DNA of 64,000 nt, from NCBI GenBank assembly GCA_035235625.1, contig CP141140.1, positions 5,662,685-5,726,684 on the forward strand, in the 5' to 3' direction. The number at the start of each line of letters is the position of its first letter. The stretch's first letter is position 1. The translations under genes and the position numbers were made by a program. The notes beneath the pieces were generated by a model that saw only the letters and a list, made by a program, of their open reading frames with translations, was not told the DNA's origin and ran no database searches. Positions 1-11,828 of the stretch are shown one piece after another. This DNA is from Saururus chinensis (Eukaryota > Streptophyta > Magnoliopsida > Piperales > Saururaceae).

Positions 1-175
1 CTCTAATAATAAGCCCAGCGGATGAAATACATGTGAGTCATTGATATTTAAGATCGACAGTGTATACACTAATATATATATTAATATTAATACTATTAAC
101 ATTAATATATATTTAACATATAGGCCATTAATTTTATGAATGAAGAGTAATATTAAAAATACTTCCAAAAAAACA
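1..175. mobile_element. Palindromic MITE, family P, cut by window edge
   Basis: Degenerate copy of the palindromic MITE seen better at 7283-7482 and 34559-34759. Bases 1-70 match the inner part of one arm (AAGCCCAG, then AAGATCGACAGTG). Bases 120-175 match the opposite arm and end in AAAAATACTTCC, comparable to the family end. Most of the left outer arm lies before the window. Bases 190-330 have similar AT-rich text and may be part of a second, very degraded copy. Confidence 0.5.
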
Positions 176-1010
176 AAAAAGAAAGAGTTTTTGTCCTCGT
201 AAAATATAAGCTTAGATATCTTCATCAATAGGGACCGCCAATCATGAAAATTAATGACATACTCGTACATTAACATATATACACTATTGTATATACTATT
301 CATTCTCATATTTAAGTATTTAACGGCTCCTACGTACTCGTGAAAGATATCTCGGCGGTCGAAGTAAGAGGACGCACTGGAAGGCTCGTAGCTAGTTGAC
401 TGATGTCACGTCTGTGTTTCGTCCGTTGGTTTCATCAGCCGTCCAATGCTCGGCAATGCATCGCGGCTTTATACTCGCTATCATTACAGAAACCGAAACG
501 ACGCCGTCCAGTTGGCTTGATTGGTGAAGGGATCCAGGATTTTCCTTTGTTCATCATTCAATGTATTGATTTTATGTCCTTGGCGACATGTGTGCAACAG
601 GCCAACAACAACCCGACCATTTTCGTATTCCAGTCTGTCGAGTTCCATTTTTTTTTTTACTAAACGATATTTTGTCCCAATTACCCTCCCCTGGGCTTTT
701 ACTTTGCTTGTCGAATTTAGAAAATAATTGTAAGAGGCAGGTTTTTGTCAGTGTCGAAGATAATGTATAATAAGCCCCATTCCATTTAATTAGCAGTCAC
801 CATCTTCTCTAATTATTAGGACCTCAGGCGTTGATGCAATCAGCTAATGCAGCATAACGAATGCAGGAAATTTAGTTGATTTAAACTCTAGAGTGTGCAC
901 AGAGCTGCAATGTGCATCAGATGCTTTTGCGACAAATACAAAGTAAAAATTAAACACATTGGATGCTGACCACGACATAGTCACATAATTTTGTTTTCTT
1001 CAAACAGTCC
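176..1010. other. Intergenic, 3' flank of PAL
   Basis: AT-rich spacer downstream of the PAL stop codon. The short open frames at 400-770 have no recognisable protein similarity and no splice or start context I trust. It should contain the PAL 3' untranslated region, but I cannot place its end. Confidence 0.5.
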
Positions 1011-3293
1011 TCAGAGACCCCAGTAGCCTCTCCCACTAGTAGCCGAAGGTGACCTCACCCTGTCGAACCAACCCCAGTACTCCGGGTTGAAGTGGGCCGG
1101 GGACCCCACATCAGGGCGTGGCGTGAAGGGCCCGGAGGAGCCGCGCCAGGACGCCAAGCAGCGGGTCAACACCTCACCCAGCTTGCCCTCCCCCATGGCC
1201 GTGTACACTTTCTCAATGTCTTCGCCCGGGCTCACTTTCTTCGTACCACTCAGCAGCTCCGTCCCCGACTGGGCTCTCACGAATTGGTAGATCGGGTAGG
1301 TCCGGCACGCCTTGATACGATTCGGGGCGGGGAAGTCGCCCGCGTCGAACCGTGCCCTGGCCTTGGGCACCTCCTCCAGCAGCTGCTTCTTCAGCTCCTC
1401 CTGGAACACGGGTATCCTCTTGAAGACGGAGAACCCCTCCTTGGTCGCTTCCTCCCCCTCCAGAGCCTTCTCCACCAGCACCTCCCTGAGCTGGAGCATC
1501 AGCGAGTAGGAGGGGTTGGTGGGGTCGTCCAGGTACGAGAACACTGGCTGGTGCTCGATCACCATGGACAACTCCTTCTCGCAGAACCTCGACTCCAGGA
1601 GGGTCCCGTCATCGTTGGTGTAGAGGGTCTTCCTTGACGTCTGGAGGACGATGTGCTTCACCACCTCCTTCATGTTCTCCTCCAGGTGCCGCAAGTCCAC
1701 AGCCTGGCAGAGCCCCACCATAAAGGTGGCGGACATGAGTTTTAAAATATCGACTGCCTCGGCGCTCTTTCGGGCCGAGATGAGACCGAGGGAGTTAACG
1801 TCTTGGTTGTGCTGCTCCGCGCTCTGGACGTGGGTGGTGACGGGGTTGGCCAGGTACTGCAGCTCGGAGCAGTAGGCGGCCATGGCGATCTCGGCGCCCT
1901 TCATCCCGTAGTCCAAGCTGGGGTCAGGTCCACCGCTCAGATTAGAAGGTAGCCCATTGTTGTAGTGGTCGCAGACGAGCTCGGAAAACTGGGCAAACAT
2001 GAGCTTGCCAATGGCGGCGAGAGCGAGGCGGAGGTTGTCCATGGAGACGCCGATGGGGGTGCCCTGGAAGTTGCCGCCATGGAGGGCGATGTTCCGGTCC
2101 ACGTCGATAAGGGGGTTGTCGTTCACCGAGTTGATCTCCCGCTCGATCGAGTGGGTGGCCGCCCGGATCACCTCGATCTGGGGCCCTAGCCACTGGGGTG
2201 ATGTTCGCAGTGCATACCTGTCTTGCTTCGGCTTCGTCAGCGGGTCCTTTTCGTGCCGGATCTTGGCCTCTTTCATGTAGTCGCTGCCGTCCAGCAAAAA
2301 TTCCATCAGCGCCGCCGCCTCGATTTGGCCTGGGTGGTGCTTCAGCTCATGGGTGAGCGGGTCCGTGAACTCTGGCTTACCGAGCATTACCTCGCAGAAG
2401 AAGGCCGACAGCAACTCCGCCAGAAGTGCCAGCAAGTTGGCGTCGTAGCACACTATGGCCGCGACGGCAGAACCGACTGCCGTCCCGTTCACAAGCGCCA
2501 GCCCTTCCTTGGCCTGCAGCTCGAACGGGCCGTCGATCCCGGCCCGCTTCAGCGCCTCTACTGAGGTGATATCCTCGCCATCCTTGGTCACGACCCGGGA
2601 GTTATGGCGGCCCGTCAGGAGCCCCGCGATGTAGGAAAGTGGGACGAGGTCGCCGGAGGCGGTGATGGTGCCCCTGAGGGGTAGCTTGGGGATGAGGTTC
2701 TCGTTCATGAGCTTGGCCAGAGCCTCCAGGAGCTCCCACCTGATCCCCGAGTAGCCTTGCATGAGAGTGTTGGTCCTCACGAGCATGGCCACCTTGGCGT
2801 AGTTGCAGGGGAGGCTCTCCTTGCCGATGACGCCGGCGTTGAGGAACCTGATCAGCTCGGTCTGGAGATCGGCCGTCTTGTTGGTCCGCCGCTGCGAGGT
2901 GGCGCCGAAGCCAGTGGTGACACCGTAGACATCGGAGCCGCGGGCGATGTTCTCGGCGACCCAGGTTGCACTGCGGTTGACGCGGTCCCGGGCGGCGGCC
3001 TCGTCGAGCTTGACGGCCACTTCGGGCCGCTGAGCGACGGCAGCCACCTGGGCCACTGTGAGCGTGGTGCCCTGGATTTCCACCGTCTGGGTCTGGTGGA
3101 ACTGGGACACCATGCGTCGGACCTCGTCGAAGTGAGTGCACTCGAGGGCGGCCGCAGCCTTCTTCCAGTGGGGGGGTGCAGAGACGTAGGAGTTGCCGCT
3201 AACGAAGATGGGGTTTTTGCCGTCCTTGGGGAGGGGGAGGGTGGGAGGGCGGCAGGAGTCCTTGAGGCGGAGGCTTTCTGAGGAGGCCGCCAT
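1011..3293 (-). CDS. PAL: Phenylalanine ammonia-lyase, intronless
   Basis: Complete 760-residue open frame for the cytosolic enzyme that deaminates L-phenylalanine to trans-cinnamate, the entry step of phenylpropanoid metabolism. The MIO cofactor triad Ala-Ser-Gly lies at residues 212-214 within [12 protein letters not shown]. The catalytic-loop Tyr is at 123 ([10 protein letters not shown]). The substrate switch reads Phe150-Leu151 (RFLNAG), as in Phe-specific PAL rather than His-type [19 protein letters not shown] and [14 protein letters not shown] are intact. The ATG sits in AGCAATGGC, a good plant start context. Most angiosperm PAL genes have one intron; this has none. The loop after FLNAG is short (IGKESLP) and GYSGIRW has Trp, both recalled as gymnosperm-like. 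The C-terminus runs about 37 residues past the usual end. Coding GC is far above that of the flanks. Family call is certain; lineage is inference. Confidence 0.98.
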   Translation of the reverse strand: MAASSESLRLKDSCRPPTLPLPKDGKNPIFVSGNSYVSAPPHWKKAAAALECTHFDEVRRMVSQFHQTQTVEIQGTTLTVAQVAAVAQRPEVAVKLDEAAARDRVNRSATWVAENIARGSDVYGVTTGFGATSQRRTNKTADLQTELIRFLNAGVIGKESLPCNYAKVAMLVRTNTLMQGYSGIRWELLEALAKLMNENLIPKLPLRGTITASGDLVPLSYIAGLLTGRHNSRVVTKDGEDITSVEALKRAGIDGPFELQAKEGLALVNGTAVGSAVAAIVCYDANLLALLAELLSAFFCEVMLGKPEFTDPLTHELKHHPGQIEAAALMEFLLDGSDYMKEAKIRHEKDPLTKPKQDRYALRTSPQWLGPQIEVIRAATHSIEREINSVNDNPLIDVDRNIALHGGNFQGTPIGVSMDNLRLALAAIGKLMFAQFSELVCDHYNNGLPSNLSGGPDPSLDYGMKGAEIAMAAYCSELQYLANPVTTHVQSAEQHNQDVNSLGLISARKSAEAVDILKLMSATFMVGLCQAVDLRHLEENMKEVVKHIVLQTSRKTLYTNDDGTLLESRFCEKELSMVIEHQPVFSYLDDPTNPSYSLMLQLREVLVEKALEGEEATKEGFSVFKRIPVFQEELKKQLLEEVPKARARFDAGDFPAPNRIKACRTYPIYQFVRAQSGTELLSGTKKVSPGEDIEKVYTAMGEGKLGEVLTRCLASWRGSSGPFTPRPDVGSPAHFNPEYWGWFDRVRSPSATSGRGYWGL

Positions 3294-3455
3294 TGCTGGG
3301 ATGAGTGCTCTAGCTACTGGGGCCGGAGGGCTGCTTAACTAGAATGTAGTACTATGATATATGGTGGGAGCAAGAAGTGAGAGGTGAAAGGGAGGTGGGG
3401 AGACGATGGTGGAGCTGATCAGCTCGGTGCTGGATAAAGCAGTCGCGGAAGTGCT

Positions 3456-3465
3456 CCTTTTATAG
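3456..3465 (-). promoter_or_regulatory. Probable TATA box of PAL
   Basis: On the minus strand it reads CTATAAAAGG, a near-consensus plant TATA box about 163 nt before the PAL ATG. That leaves about 130 nt of leader. I found no clear AC/P/L box next to it. Confidence 0.6.
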
Positions 3466-5876
3466 GGTGTGGACGGAGTTCGTGGCGGCGTCAATGGTCA
3501 AACCTTTCCACTCAACCTCGTGCGGAGTGTGAGTTGTGTATAATTTGGGCGAAGCTGCAAGGAAGAGGCCTCGAAACTTTCAAAAACTCATTTTTTACAG
3601 TCCACCCACCCCTTTGTTGGTCACTCATTCAAGATGCACAAACTCAGCCACACTTCTATTCTGTTTGGAACACTTGCAAGGAACCTATTCTACCATTCGG
3701 CTTTTTTGTTACTTTTATTTCCTCGGTAAACAAATACGAGTAATTTTTTTTTTGGTATGTTTCTTTTAGCCTTACTTACGGGATGGGATGGGATGATCAC
3801 TCATTTAAAGCTATCTGGAGTGCCTTTGAGCGCCGGTTCCCCCGTTGCGCATGTTTTAGTTAGCTGTGCTCCTGATCCATTAATTGAATAATTATGATTT
3901 GGGCTGCGGCCTCCTGCGGTAAGCTCCTTCCCAGTCCTCCTTGGAGGCGGTGTGTTCATTTTTCTTCCTACGGCTAGTTGTTTCACGCCTGGGCTGCAGC
4001 TGCACCTCGGTTGTTGCCTGCAATCTCCAAATGCATTTCCCGTCGCTCCCACGAATTCTCCATCATTAGATATCATATCACGTACTAAAAGTCAAATCTA
4101 TGTGGTGTTGCATCAATTCAAACGATTGAAGCGCTACGTAAGCTCGCGCCTTAGGACCACTCGCCGCTTGCATGCTCTACCAACTACCATGAGGGAAGTA
4201 GACCTGGACCCGTCTGTGGGCAGCGCCAGCGAGCGGTCATGGAGCCAGTCATAATAAACGCTTCAACTTTTTCTTGCTTTTCTGACTGAAGACCATGTCC
4301 AACCAAAGCCTTGATTACCCAAAAGGTGCAGACGAGATTACTCATCATGACCATCCACTACAAGTTTTAATTGTTTTGATATAACCATCCACTACTAGTT
4401 CAAATAACATTTCTTCCAAGAAATGGAATAGGTAGTTGGAGTAGGAGTAGTAATCTGGTATGTTTTGACTCCTTCAGAACAATGACTGGGAAACCACCAT
4501 TCGTGTTTTCGATCTCTCAACTGATGGGCAAATAAAATGCAATAGACCTTTTCCGCCCCAAATCACTTTCGCCGCAAAAAAAAATACTGCCGATCGAAAT
4601 TGATAATAATCTCAAACAAATTACCGCTGTGCCTTTCATCATTTCACTATCCACCATAAATATTCCCTCGGATGCCAAAATCTTAACAATCCCCTTCAAT
4701 TCAAGAGAAAAGATGACAATCAATGAATGCCGTAAGTTATATGCGTATTTATTAAAAAAAAAAGGTGACTATTTCAACCCCATTTTTTTCCCTATGTCCC
4801 TACAGTTGTATATATAAATGTTCTTTCCCATTACGCAACCCAGACTGGTGGCCAAGAAATGAAGAATCGGTCAAGTGTGACGCCGACAGTAATTAATCCC
4901 GTGCCATGACTGGAAAAGACTCCCCACTTGCGAAAAAGATAATGGTTATACATGTGCCAAAGAAGAAAAAAAATCCAGCACTGACTAGATCACCACTTCC
5001 GAAAAAAGATAATGGCCATAAGTTCAAAAGGTGACAGGTTTTTGTTGGCAGTAAAAATGTGGGTTTGTTTAATAAAAATTTGTTATCTTATCGTGTATAA
5101 ATTCAATATAAAATATGAAGAACCATGTTTATATGAGTTTAGGCATTCTGCACCATGGGATTTTGATATGATAGAGAGGCATAAAGCACATAAATCAAGG
5201 AATAGATTAATTTTTGCCCCTTGCGCCAGATCTCAATCGAACAACTCACTTATTACTATTTTTTTTACCCCCTAAACGACTTAGAAGTCAACCAAAGTCG
5301 TTTTGAGTGGAAGACAGAAATTAAATGATCCCGTCAAAGACTCGGAATGGAATAATTAAGAACCTTTTTTAGCCACCTTTTCTATTTTTACCCACTTTTA
5401 TGATTTGGATGAACTTTTCCATGTAAGATAAAATGTTGAAAGGATTTTCCTTTGATGCTTCTCGCAATAGCAAAAATAGTAGGCCATTGTATTATTGTTC
5501 ACGAGTTTCATGGTTTGATGAGTTAGAAGTTATGAATTGTTTTTTCTACGTTCTTAGAGCTTCTTTTTCTAGTTTTTCACCCTTTTTTCTAACCAAAACC
5601 TAAGCTTTTTACGTAGAAAAAGTGGTGCGGTTTGTCTTTCCCTGCGTCGTCCACTTGCATGGATTACATCGCCCCACATGATAGCCTTTCCAGAATTAAA
5701 AGCCAGATGGGACAAGTGATGGAGATTATTAGAGAGGAACGTGGCTTGGCGGAATTAGCACATTTTTTTTTTGTAATTTGTGATTTTATTACTCTACCTT
5801 GAAATCTCTCGTATTAAGGCAACAATCTTTTCCTAAATAGCTACAACAATCGGGCGTAACAGTACGTCAAGCCTGA
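3466..5876. other. Intergenic, upstream of PAL
   Basis: The PAL promoter lies at the low-coordinate end. No coding region is supported; short open frames near 3950-4250 show no family features. A sentence of about 30 bases, CCACTT(G/C)CGAAAAA followed by GATAATGG, occurs at 4923-4948 and again at 4992-5018. It is a short local duplication about 1.6-1.7 kb upstream of the PAL start. Confidence 0.5.
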
Positions 5877-6384
5877 TGAGCGTTTTTTATTCATTGTAAG
5901 TTGGGATGTCACTCTCGCGGGGTAAATGGTAAAACCTGACCTAACCTAATTTTTATAGGTTGGGTTATTTGAAATTGACCCGAATAGCTATTCGGGTTGG
6001 GTTTTACGTAATTCAACCTAACCTAAATATAATTATAAATATAAAATTTTATATAATTTTTAATTTTATTTTTTAAAAAAAGTTGTAAAAAAAATTAAAA
6101 TATTTTTTTATTCTATTCGGGTCAAATGGGTTAGGTTTGGGTTACAATTTTCTTATATGATATCGGGTTTGAATTTGACAAAACCTAACCTGAACCTGAC
6201 TTGGTGGCAACACTATAAGTCGAGCCTAAGGAACATTTGTGGACTGTCCATTTTTAAGATCAATAGTGCATATTTTAACACACATTAGCACAAGTAACAT
6301 ACAATGCTGTGTGTGCAATTGATCTAAAAAATAGATATTTCAAGTGTACGGCTCGTTGTTAGAGTGAGAATAAAATACACTTCC
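5877..6384. mobile_element. Palindromic MITE, family P, with nested insertion
   Basis: Outer arms GAGCGTTTTTTATTC at the left and the complement of GAAGTGTATTTTATTC at the right belong to the palindromic family. The inner arm AAGATCAATAGTGCA lies at 6258-6272 and its inverted partner around 6320-6350. The left arm is interrupted at about 5905-6219 by an AT-rich segment rich in AACCTAACC and GGGTTGGGTT. That segment is probably a younger hAT-like insertion, but its exact ends are unclear. Confidence 0.5.
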
Positions 6385-7282
6385 TACCTTCTGTGCTTAT
6401 GAATATCGTATTTGCAAATAATATGATTACTTCCGTGTTTTTTAGTTCAGTGGCTAGCGCCGATTTCCCTAAAGCACATTTCTAAGCTAGAAAGATAACG
6501 AACACGAATTCATGCACGAGGCACTTCCTTAAATAGTTCAGACAAATTTGGCAAGCCAAGAACATAAGCTTAACTTGTAAATCAAACAGCTTAAAGAGTT
6601 GGTGGACTTCGTGAGTTTCTTCGTCTCAGAAGATCCAAGCAGTCCGCTCTCTCTATGGAAAGCAAACAAGTACATTGATAAAAGTCTTAAACAGAGAGAC
6701 ATGACTTGCATTAGGACGGCAGGAATTCTCTATAATGGAGAGAAGATCACCCATAATAGACGAAGAAAGATGAATGGTTTACATTCTTAAAATATTGCAT
6801 AAACAAGAGGTGATTTGGTGTTTCATAATCGCTCTTTCAAAGTACACATTTCTTCTGGGATTGCTATTAGAATTTGATATTGGAAAATATAACTTCTTTT
6901 GGCAGATAACCTCTGAAGGATTACTTTCCATGTTTAGACAAATATTCAGTTTGAATTTTAAATTTTCTAAGCAGAAAAATAGATATCTACTTTGCGCAAG
7001 TGGGTCCATGGATGGTGAAGAAGATGTAGAATTTCAAATGTTAAATTCTCCCCCGGAAGTTCGAGTGATGAAACAAATGGTCAGAGCAGGCTTTTGCCAG
7101 TGAAGGACGAAGTTCATGATAAATCACTTTGTAGTAGTTTTGTAAGAAACGAGTAAGGGCAAACATTTTAATATGATTAAAGGGCTCTGCTTCCCCAAGC
7201 GCAGCATTTATTTTAAAATTTTTGTGGAGGCAACTGCACCTACTGGCTCTACATTGCTGCAAACCTGCTAAGCACAGCGAAT
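6385..7282. other. Intergenic, nothing recognised
   Basis: AT-rich. Open frames of up to 109 codons (6774-7103) occur, but no domain, signal peptide or splice structure could be recognised. Confidence 0.4.
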
Positions 7283-7482
7283 GAAGAGTTTTTCATGATC
7301 TTCCCTAACAATAAGCCTAATGTAAGATATGTATAGGAGCAGTTGATATTTGTAATTGATGGTGTATATACTAGCGCATGTTAGCATTATATCTTGGCAT
7401 GTGCACCATCGATCTTATGGATGAACGACTTCCATACATATCATACACTGGGCTTTGTGAGAGGAGAACATGAAAACTCTTT
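7283..7482. mobile_element. Palindromic MITE, family P
   Basis: A 200-bp element whose halves are imperfect inverted copies of about 85 bp. The left half starts GAAGAGTTTTTCATG and runs to AATTGATGGTG. The right half, read on the other strand, starts AAAGAGTTTTCATG and runs to AAGATCGATGGTGCA. The centre is short and AT-rich, near TTAGCATTATA. No coding capacity. Length and layout match the copy at 34559-34759. Confidence 0.75.
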
Positions 7483-8137
7483 TAGTACCGAAGTGGCTTG
7501 AATATTGTGGAGCATTAACTCAAATTTCCTACTCACTTTATCTAATCTCACTTTTTTAGGCCTTTAAAGTTTGAGAAATTATTAGGTATTTAGATAGTAT
7601 CAATGGAGATTTTTTTCCCACTTTACAGAACCTATTCATTGTGAAGATCAATAGAGCACACATTAGCATAAGTGAAAAACCTAGAAAGTGAGAGTAATTC
7701 CTAAATGATATAATAAGTGTATTAAATTATTTCCCCTGAAATAGTGCTTATATTTTATTAGTAGAGAAAATATTATTTGCAAAACAACCAACATAATCTT
7801 TGTGGGATAGTCAAGATCACAGCTAAAGGAAGCAGAGGTCCTGAGGTTCCTTCCCCGTCTATTCATTCTAAGGGCTTAGACATCCCTTGTTAACACAAAC
7901 AGTTTCATAATACACTGATATGTAACATAAACGTATAATTGACTCTCATGAGAAGCTGACTTGAGCCAATTTGTAACTAGCTCCATTTGAGCTCAATTAG
8001 CTTCCAATCAAGGTTGATTTGAGCCATATTAACATGTGGCACACTTTTGTCCATGAGAAGGAAAAGCCTTTGAGCAAGTTGGGCATTCGTTATCACTACT
8101 AGTCTCGAGCTACAAAAGCTCTCCAGCGAGCTCACCT
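7483..8137. other. Intergenic with MITE scrap
   Basis: AT-rich. The core sentence of the palindromic MITE family (GAAGATCAATAGAGCACACATTAGCATAAG) recurs around 7640-7673 without clear arms. It is probably an internally truncated copy. No gene is seen. Confidence 0.45.
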
Positions 8138-9981
8138 TTTGTCACACCTCCTGCCCCTAAACCAGTAAGAGGATGCGACAACTCCTAACCCAACCTTAGA
8201 TTAGATCGGAATGCATAACCGAGTCATCGCTTTGTTCAAAAACAGTCCAAAGAATAATGTAAAAAGGAAATTTAACTATTTATCATAAATATGATTAAGC
8301 ATTTATCTACCAAATCAAAGTGAAATGACATTAACATATGCCTCAAACCAAAGAAAGAATTCTACAACTACAAATGAAATACTATCAAAATAATATGAAA
8401 GTTTTACATGTTCCTTCATTTTATTTCTTATTAACTATCCATTAGAAGAAACATATCCCCCGCTAAGCATATCTTTAATTCTCATCCTATTAGCAATATA
8501 ATTTATCCTAAGTATAATTACCCTAATACATACTTCAACATTCAAGTAAAGTCCTTACACAAACCAAGTGTAAATAAATCTCCTAAGTATAATCTCAAAA
8601 CCTTACACAAGCATCCGGTGTAAAAGAATTTCAAGAATCCGTCACACAATAATAAAACTAGTGTAACCAAGAAAACTTATTACTTGTCGCATGTTGCATG
8701 TTACATGTCACATACTATTCCAAATACCTAAAATACCAGAAATCCATGGTCATGTGAGTGCACATGACCATGACTAGCCTGGAGCAAACTCAAGAAGTTT
8801 TAATAAATAAATAGTCGCAATCATTTCAACCCAGGGAAGGAATAATCATTATTTCAGAAGTAAAACTCTGCCCTTTTAGACGTAAAACCAATTCAATAAA
8901 CCTCTGATACCACTAATTAGGTAACAATAGAAACCTCGACTAACCACAATTAGTCCATAATTTATAAATAATTTTCATGATGCATGAAATATAAGAATAG
9001 TTACATATGCGATCCTAAATAATTATACTATATTACGTAAGACATAATTCAGTAGCTAAGATAACATGTACTAAGACATGCATGAAACATGAATTTGTTA
9101 AATTAATGTTGCATATATGCATGTAAATCCTTAATAAAGTTAAACATATTGAAAGTGTCAAAGTAATACAATCAACAATATAATATCTCATCTATTTTCA
9201 TACTAGCTTAAGTAAATGTTTTAGCATAATCACAACATATAACTCGTACATTTTAGAAAAAATAGTAAATAAACTTCAATCAATGTAAAAAATTGTAAAA
9301 ACCTACATCATAGTCTTAATTACAATATAAATAAATAATACATAAAAATAAATATTACTTAATTAATGAGAATGTGCACTTCTGCCAGAACCGCGACCTA
9401 CAAATTTATGACTATATTATTGGCTTATTGTGCTCCACATACTTAACATTTTTCAAAGATGTTCATGACAAATATATCAACCCATCAAGAAAATGACCTA
9501 AAAATCATATGTTTTCATCCCTAAACACGCTTTTAAATATGGAAACATAAAATTATTTTACTATACAGTATATATTTTAAAAAATAAAATAAATATATAT
9601 TATTTTGTAAAAAATTTAAAATTAGGAATACAATCTAGACATTCTAATATACTCCAAAAAACATTGAGAACAAAACTCGAAGTAAAAGCATCCAAAACAT
9701 AGATGTGAATCCAAAATAGAGACTAAAATAATTCAAGTCATATTCATTATATAAGAACATGATTTTATCCTTAAATATGGTATTAATGCAAGTAAAGCCT
9801 TATTAAACAAAAACCCCTTACCTCTAGGGTAAAAAAATTCCTTAAGTCTTCCTAAATCAAAATATTTTTATTCCAAAAATTAAGATATTTCATTAGATCT
9901 AAGCATAAAACATAATCTCTACCAACTACAGGCTAATAACTATGATAACTATGTAAATTTCAAGTATTTTCTTGACTTTAG

Positions 9982-11828
9982 TGTAACGACCCAACCCGAG
10001 CCAAGCCCACAAAATCACCAATAAAAAAATTTCTCTTTCCTTAAGCCAGGAATCATCGTCTGTGTGCGAGAGGTACAACGTTCGTCTACACACTACGGAG
10101 AGTTAAGGCTTCCTCGTACGTAGACTTAGGTTGTAACGACCATTTACATGCAACAAAGCTTCATGGTTCGTCACGTGTAAAACAGAATAAAACATATTAT
10201 TATAATTTATTTAGATCGGGCCAACGTTGCCTTACCGTTGGTTGTATACGTACGTATTAGATATTATTCTAATACAATTGGATCCGAACGTAGTTCTGCC
10301 TAATGGCTACTACATACAACAAGTATCACAAAATCATATACGAATAACATACGTATCTCTGAATATTTAATCGGAAGTATACAAAAACTCGTCATATATC
10401 GGAGTCAAGCGGAAGTTAATATATTAACGAAATCGTACATCTTGCTCAATTAGAGAACAAGACTAAACATATTTACAGGTCTCGTCTACCACTGAGCCGA
10501 GACTAAAAATACACTACATGTCTCGCTCTATCACTGAGTCGAGACCGAACACACACATCACACGTCTCGCTCTACCCTAGAGCGAGACCACACACATCAT
10601 GGCATAAAAGCACACATCAAGCATATGGATCAAAGCATAGCACACACATCATTCTATAATTAAAACGGGAGATCAAAAAAGCTTACTGCCCTCATGTCTT
10701 GTAAGGTAGCGGTATTCGGAGTTGCTTATATGAGCATCCTCCCCTTCAGATCCGAAAATAGTAGATGGAGCTTCCTCTAGCCTCCATATGTTCCTCGTCT
10801 TATACCGAAAGACCACGTATAAATGTTCTCCTTGCCGGAGACTCTTCTCGTTTTCTATGCTCGTGAGTGGCAGACAGAACCTCCCATACTCTGGATTACT
10901 TCTCTTGATGTAGCCCGGCAACTTCGGACAGAACCCCATCTTGCTCCGGGCCCTTTTTTCCTGTTCGGTGCTTGAGGATGACGGGCAGAGCCTCTCCTTG
11001 TCTTGGGGCATTTCCTCTTTATACGGTTGCCAACTCAGAAAACATAGCCCTCCATCACATACAACACACTTGATTTAGTCAAGAACACCTCTTGAATCGA
11101 CTAAATCGGAGTTAGGATGGTCGCAAACAAAGAAATCGAAGTTGGTAGGTGCTCGAGGACAACGGGCAGAACTTCTCCTTATCGTGGGGCGTTTCCTCCT
11201 TATACAGACTCCGACTTGAAGAAAGGACCACTCCATCGCGTAGAGCACGCTTGATTTAGTAGGAAACATGTCTTGAATGGCCTTAATTGGCCTCAAAATG
11301 GTCAGAAAGGGGGTAAGAGAAGATCTGCTGAAAACTGATCACGAGAGGGGTATTTATAGACCCCCGAGCCGCCGAAACCACGACATCGCGTCGTGAAATC
11401 TGGCTGCACCCGCAGTTCCGCGGGCGCGCCTCGCGCCGCGCCGGCCTTTATTTTTATTTTTTATTTTTTTATTTTTATTTTTATTCTTATTCTTTCTTTA
11501 AACACACATAACTTCTTACCCCGGATTCGGATTCGTGTGTTCTTGCTACCGTTGGTCTCGTATTGACGAGCCCTTCGATACGAACCTACTTAAAGTAGAA
11601 AATCACACTATTTCCAAGTGTGTCCCGCCTATTTTCTACATTTCTCGAGGCCGTAATTTCCTATCCCGACTTCCATTTTACGTGTTCTTCGAATCGTTAT
11701 GCTCGTTTCTACGAGCTCTACTCATATACGAAGGTTTCGACTTACGAAACCTTCCAAAATGTATTTAATGTTATCTAATTACCTTTAACATTGTAGGCTA
11801 AACGTAATTAGAAAAACAGGGTGTTACA
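9982..11828 (-). mobile_element. Solo LTR, probably Ty3/gypsy type
   Basis: An 1847-bp unit bounded by TGTAACGACC and GGGTGTTACA, with inverted TGTAAC/GTTACA termini. The flanking 5-mers TTTAG and TTTAA fit a slightly aged target duplication. On the minus strand CTATAAATACC near 11350 looks like the LTR promoter, so the LTR points leftward. Open stretches on that strand (10673-11011, 11075-11296) lie inside the LTR and are not host genes. No internal region follows, so it is a solo LTR nested in an older repeat. It looks moderately young because its ends are still clean. Confidence 0.75.
10478..10595. repeat. Short tandem repeat inside the LTR
   Basis: Three imperfect units of about 43 bp, each with GTCTCG(C)TCTA, a stretch ending GAGACC or GAGACT, and an A/C-rich tail. 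Each unit holds a small inverted repeat (GTCTCG with CGAGAC). It is internal to the solo LTR. Confidence 0.6.

Noticed and set aside
1087-3281. Several plus-strand and shifted open frames across the PAL gene (up to 181 codons)
   Set aside because: They are antisense or out-of-frame shadows of a GC-rich coding sequence with no family features of their own.
10673-11296. Minus-strand frames of 112 and 73 codons
   Set aside because: They lie inside the solo LTR downstream of its promoter-like box; treated as part of the fossil, not as a gene.
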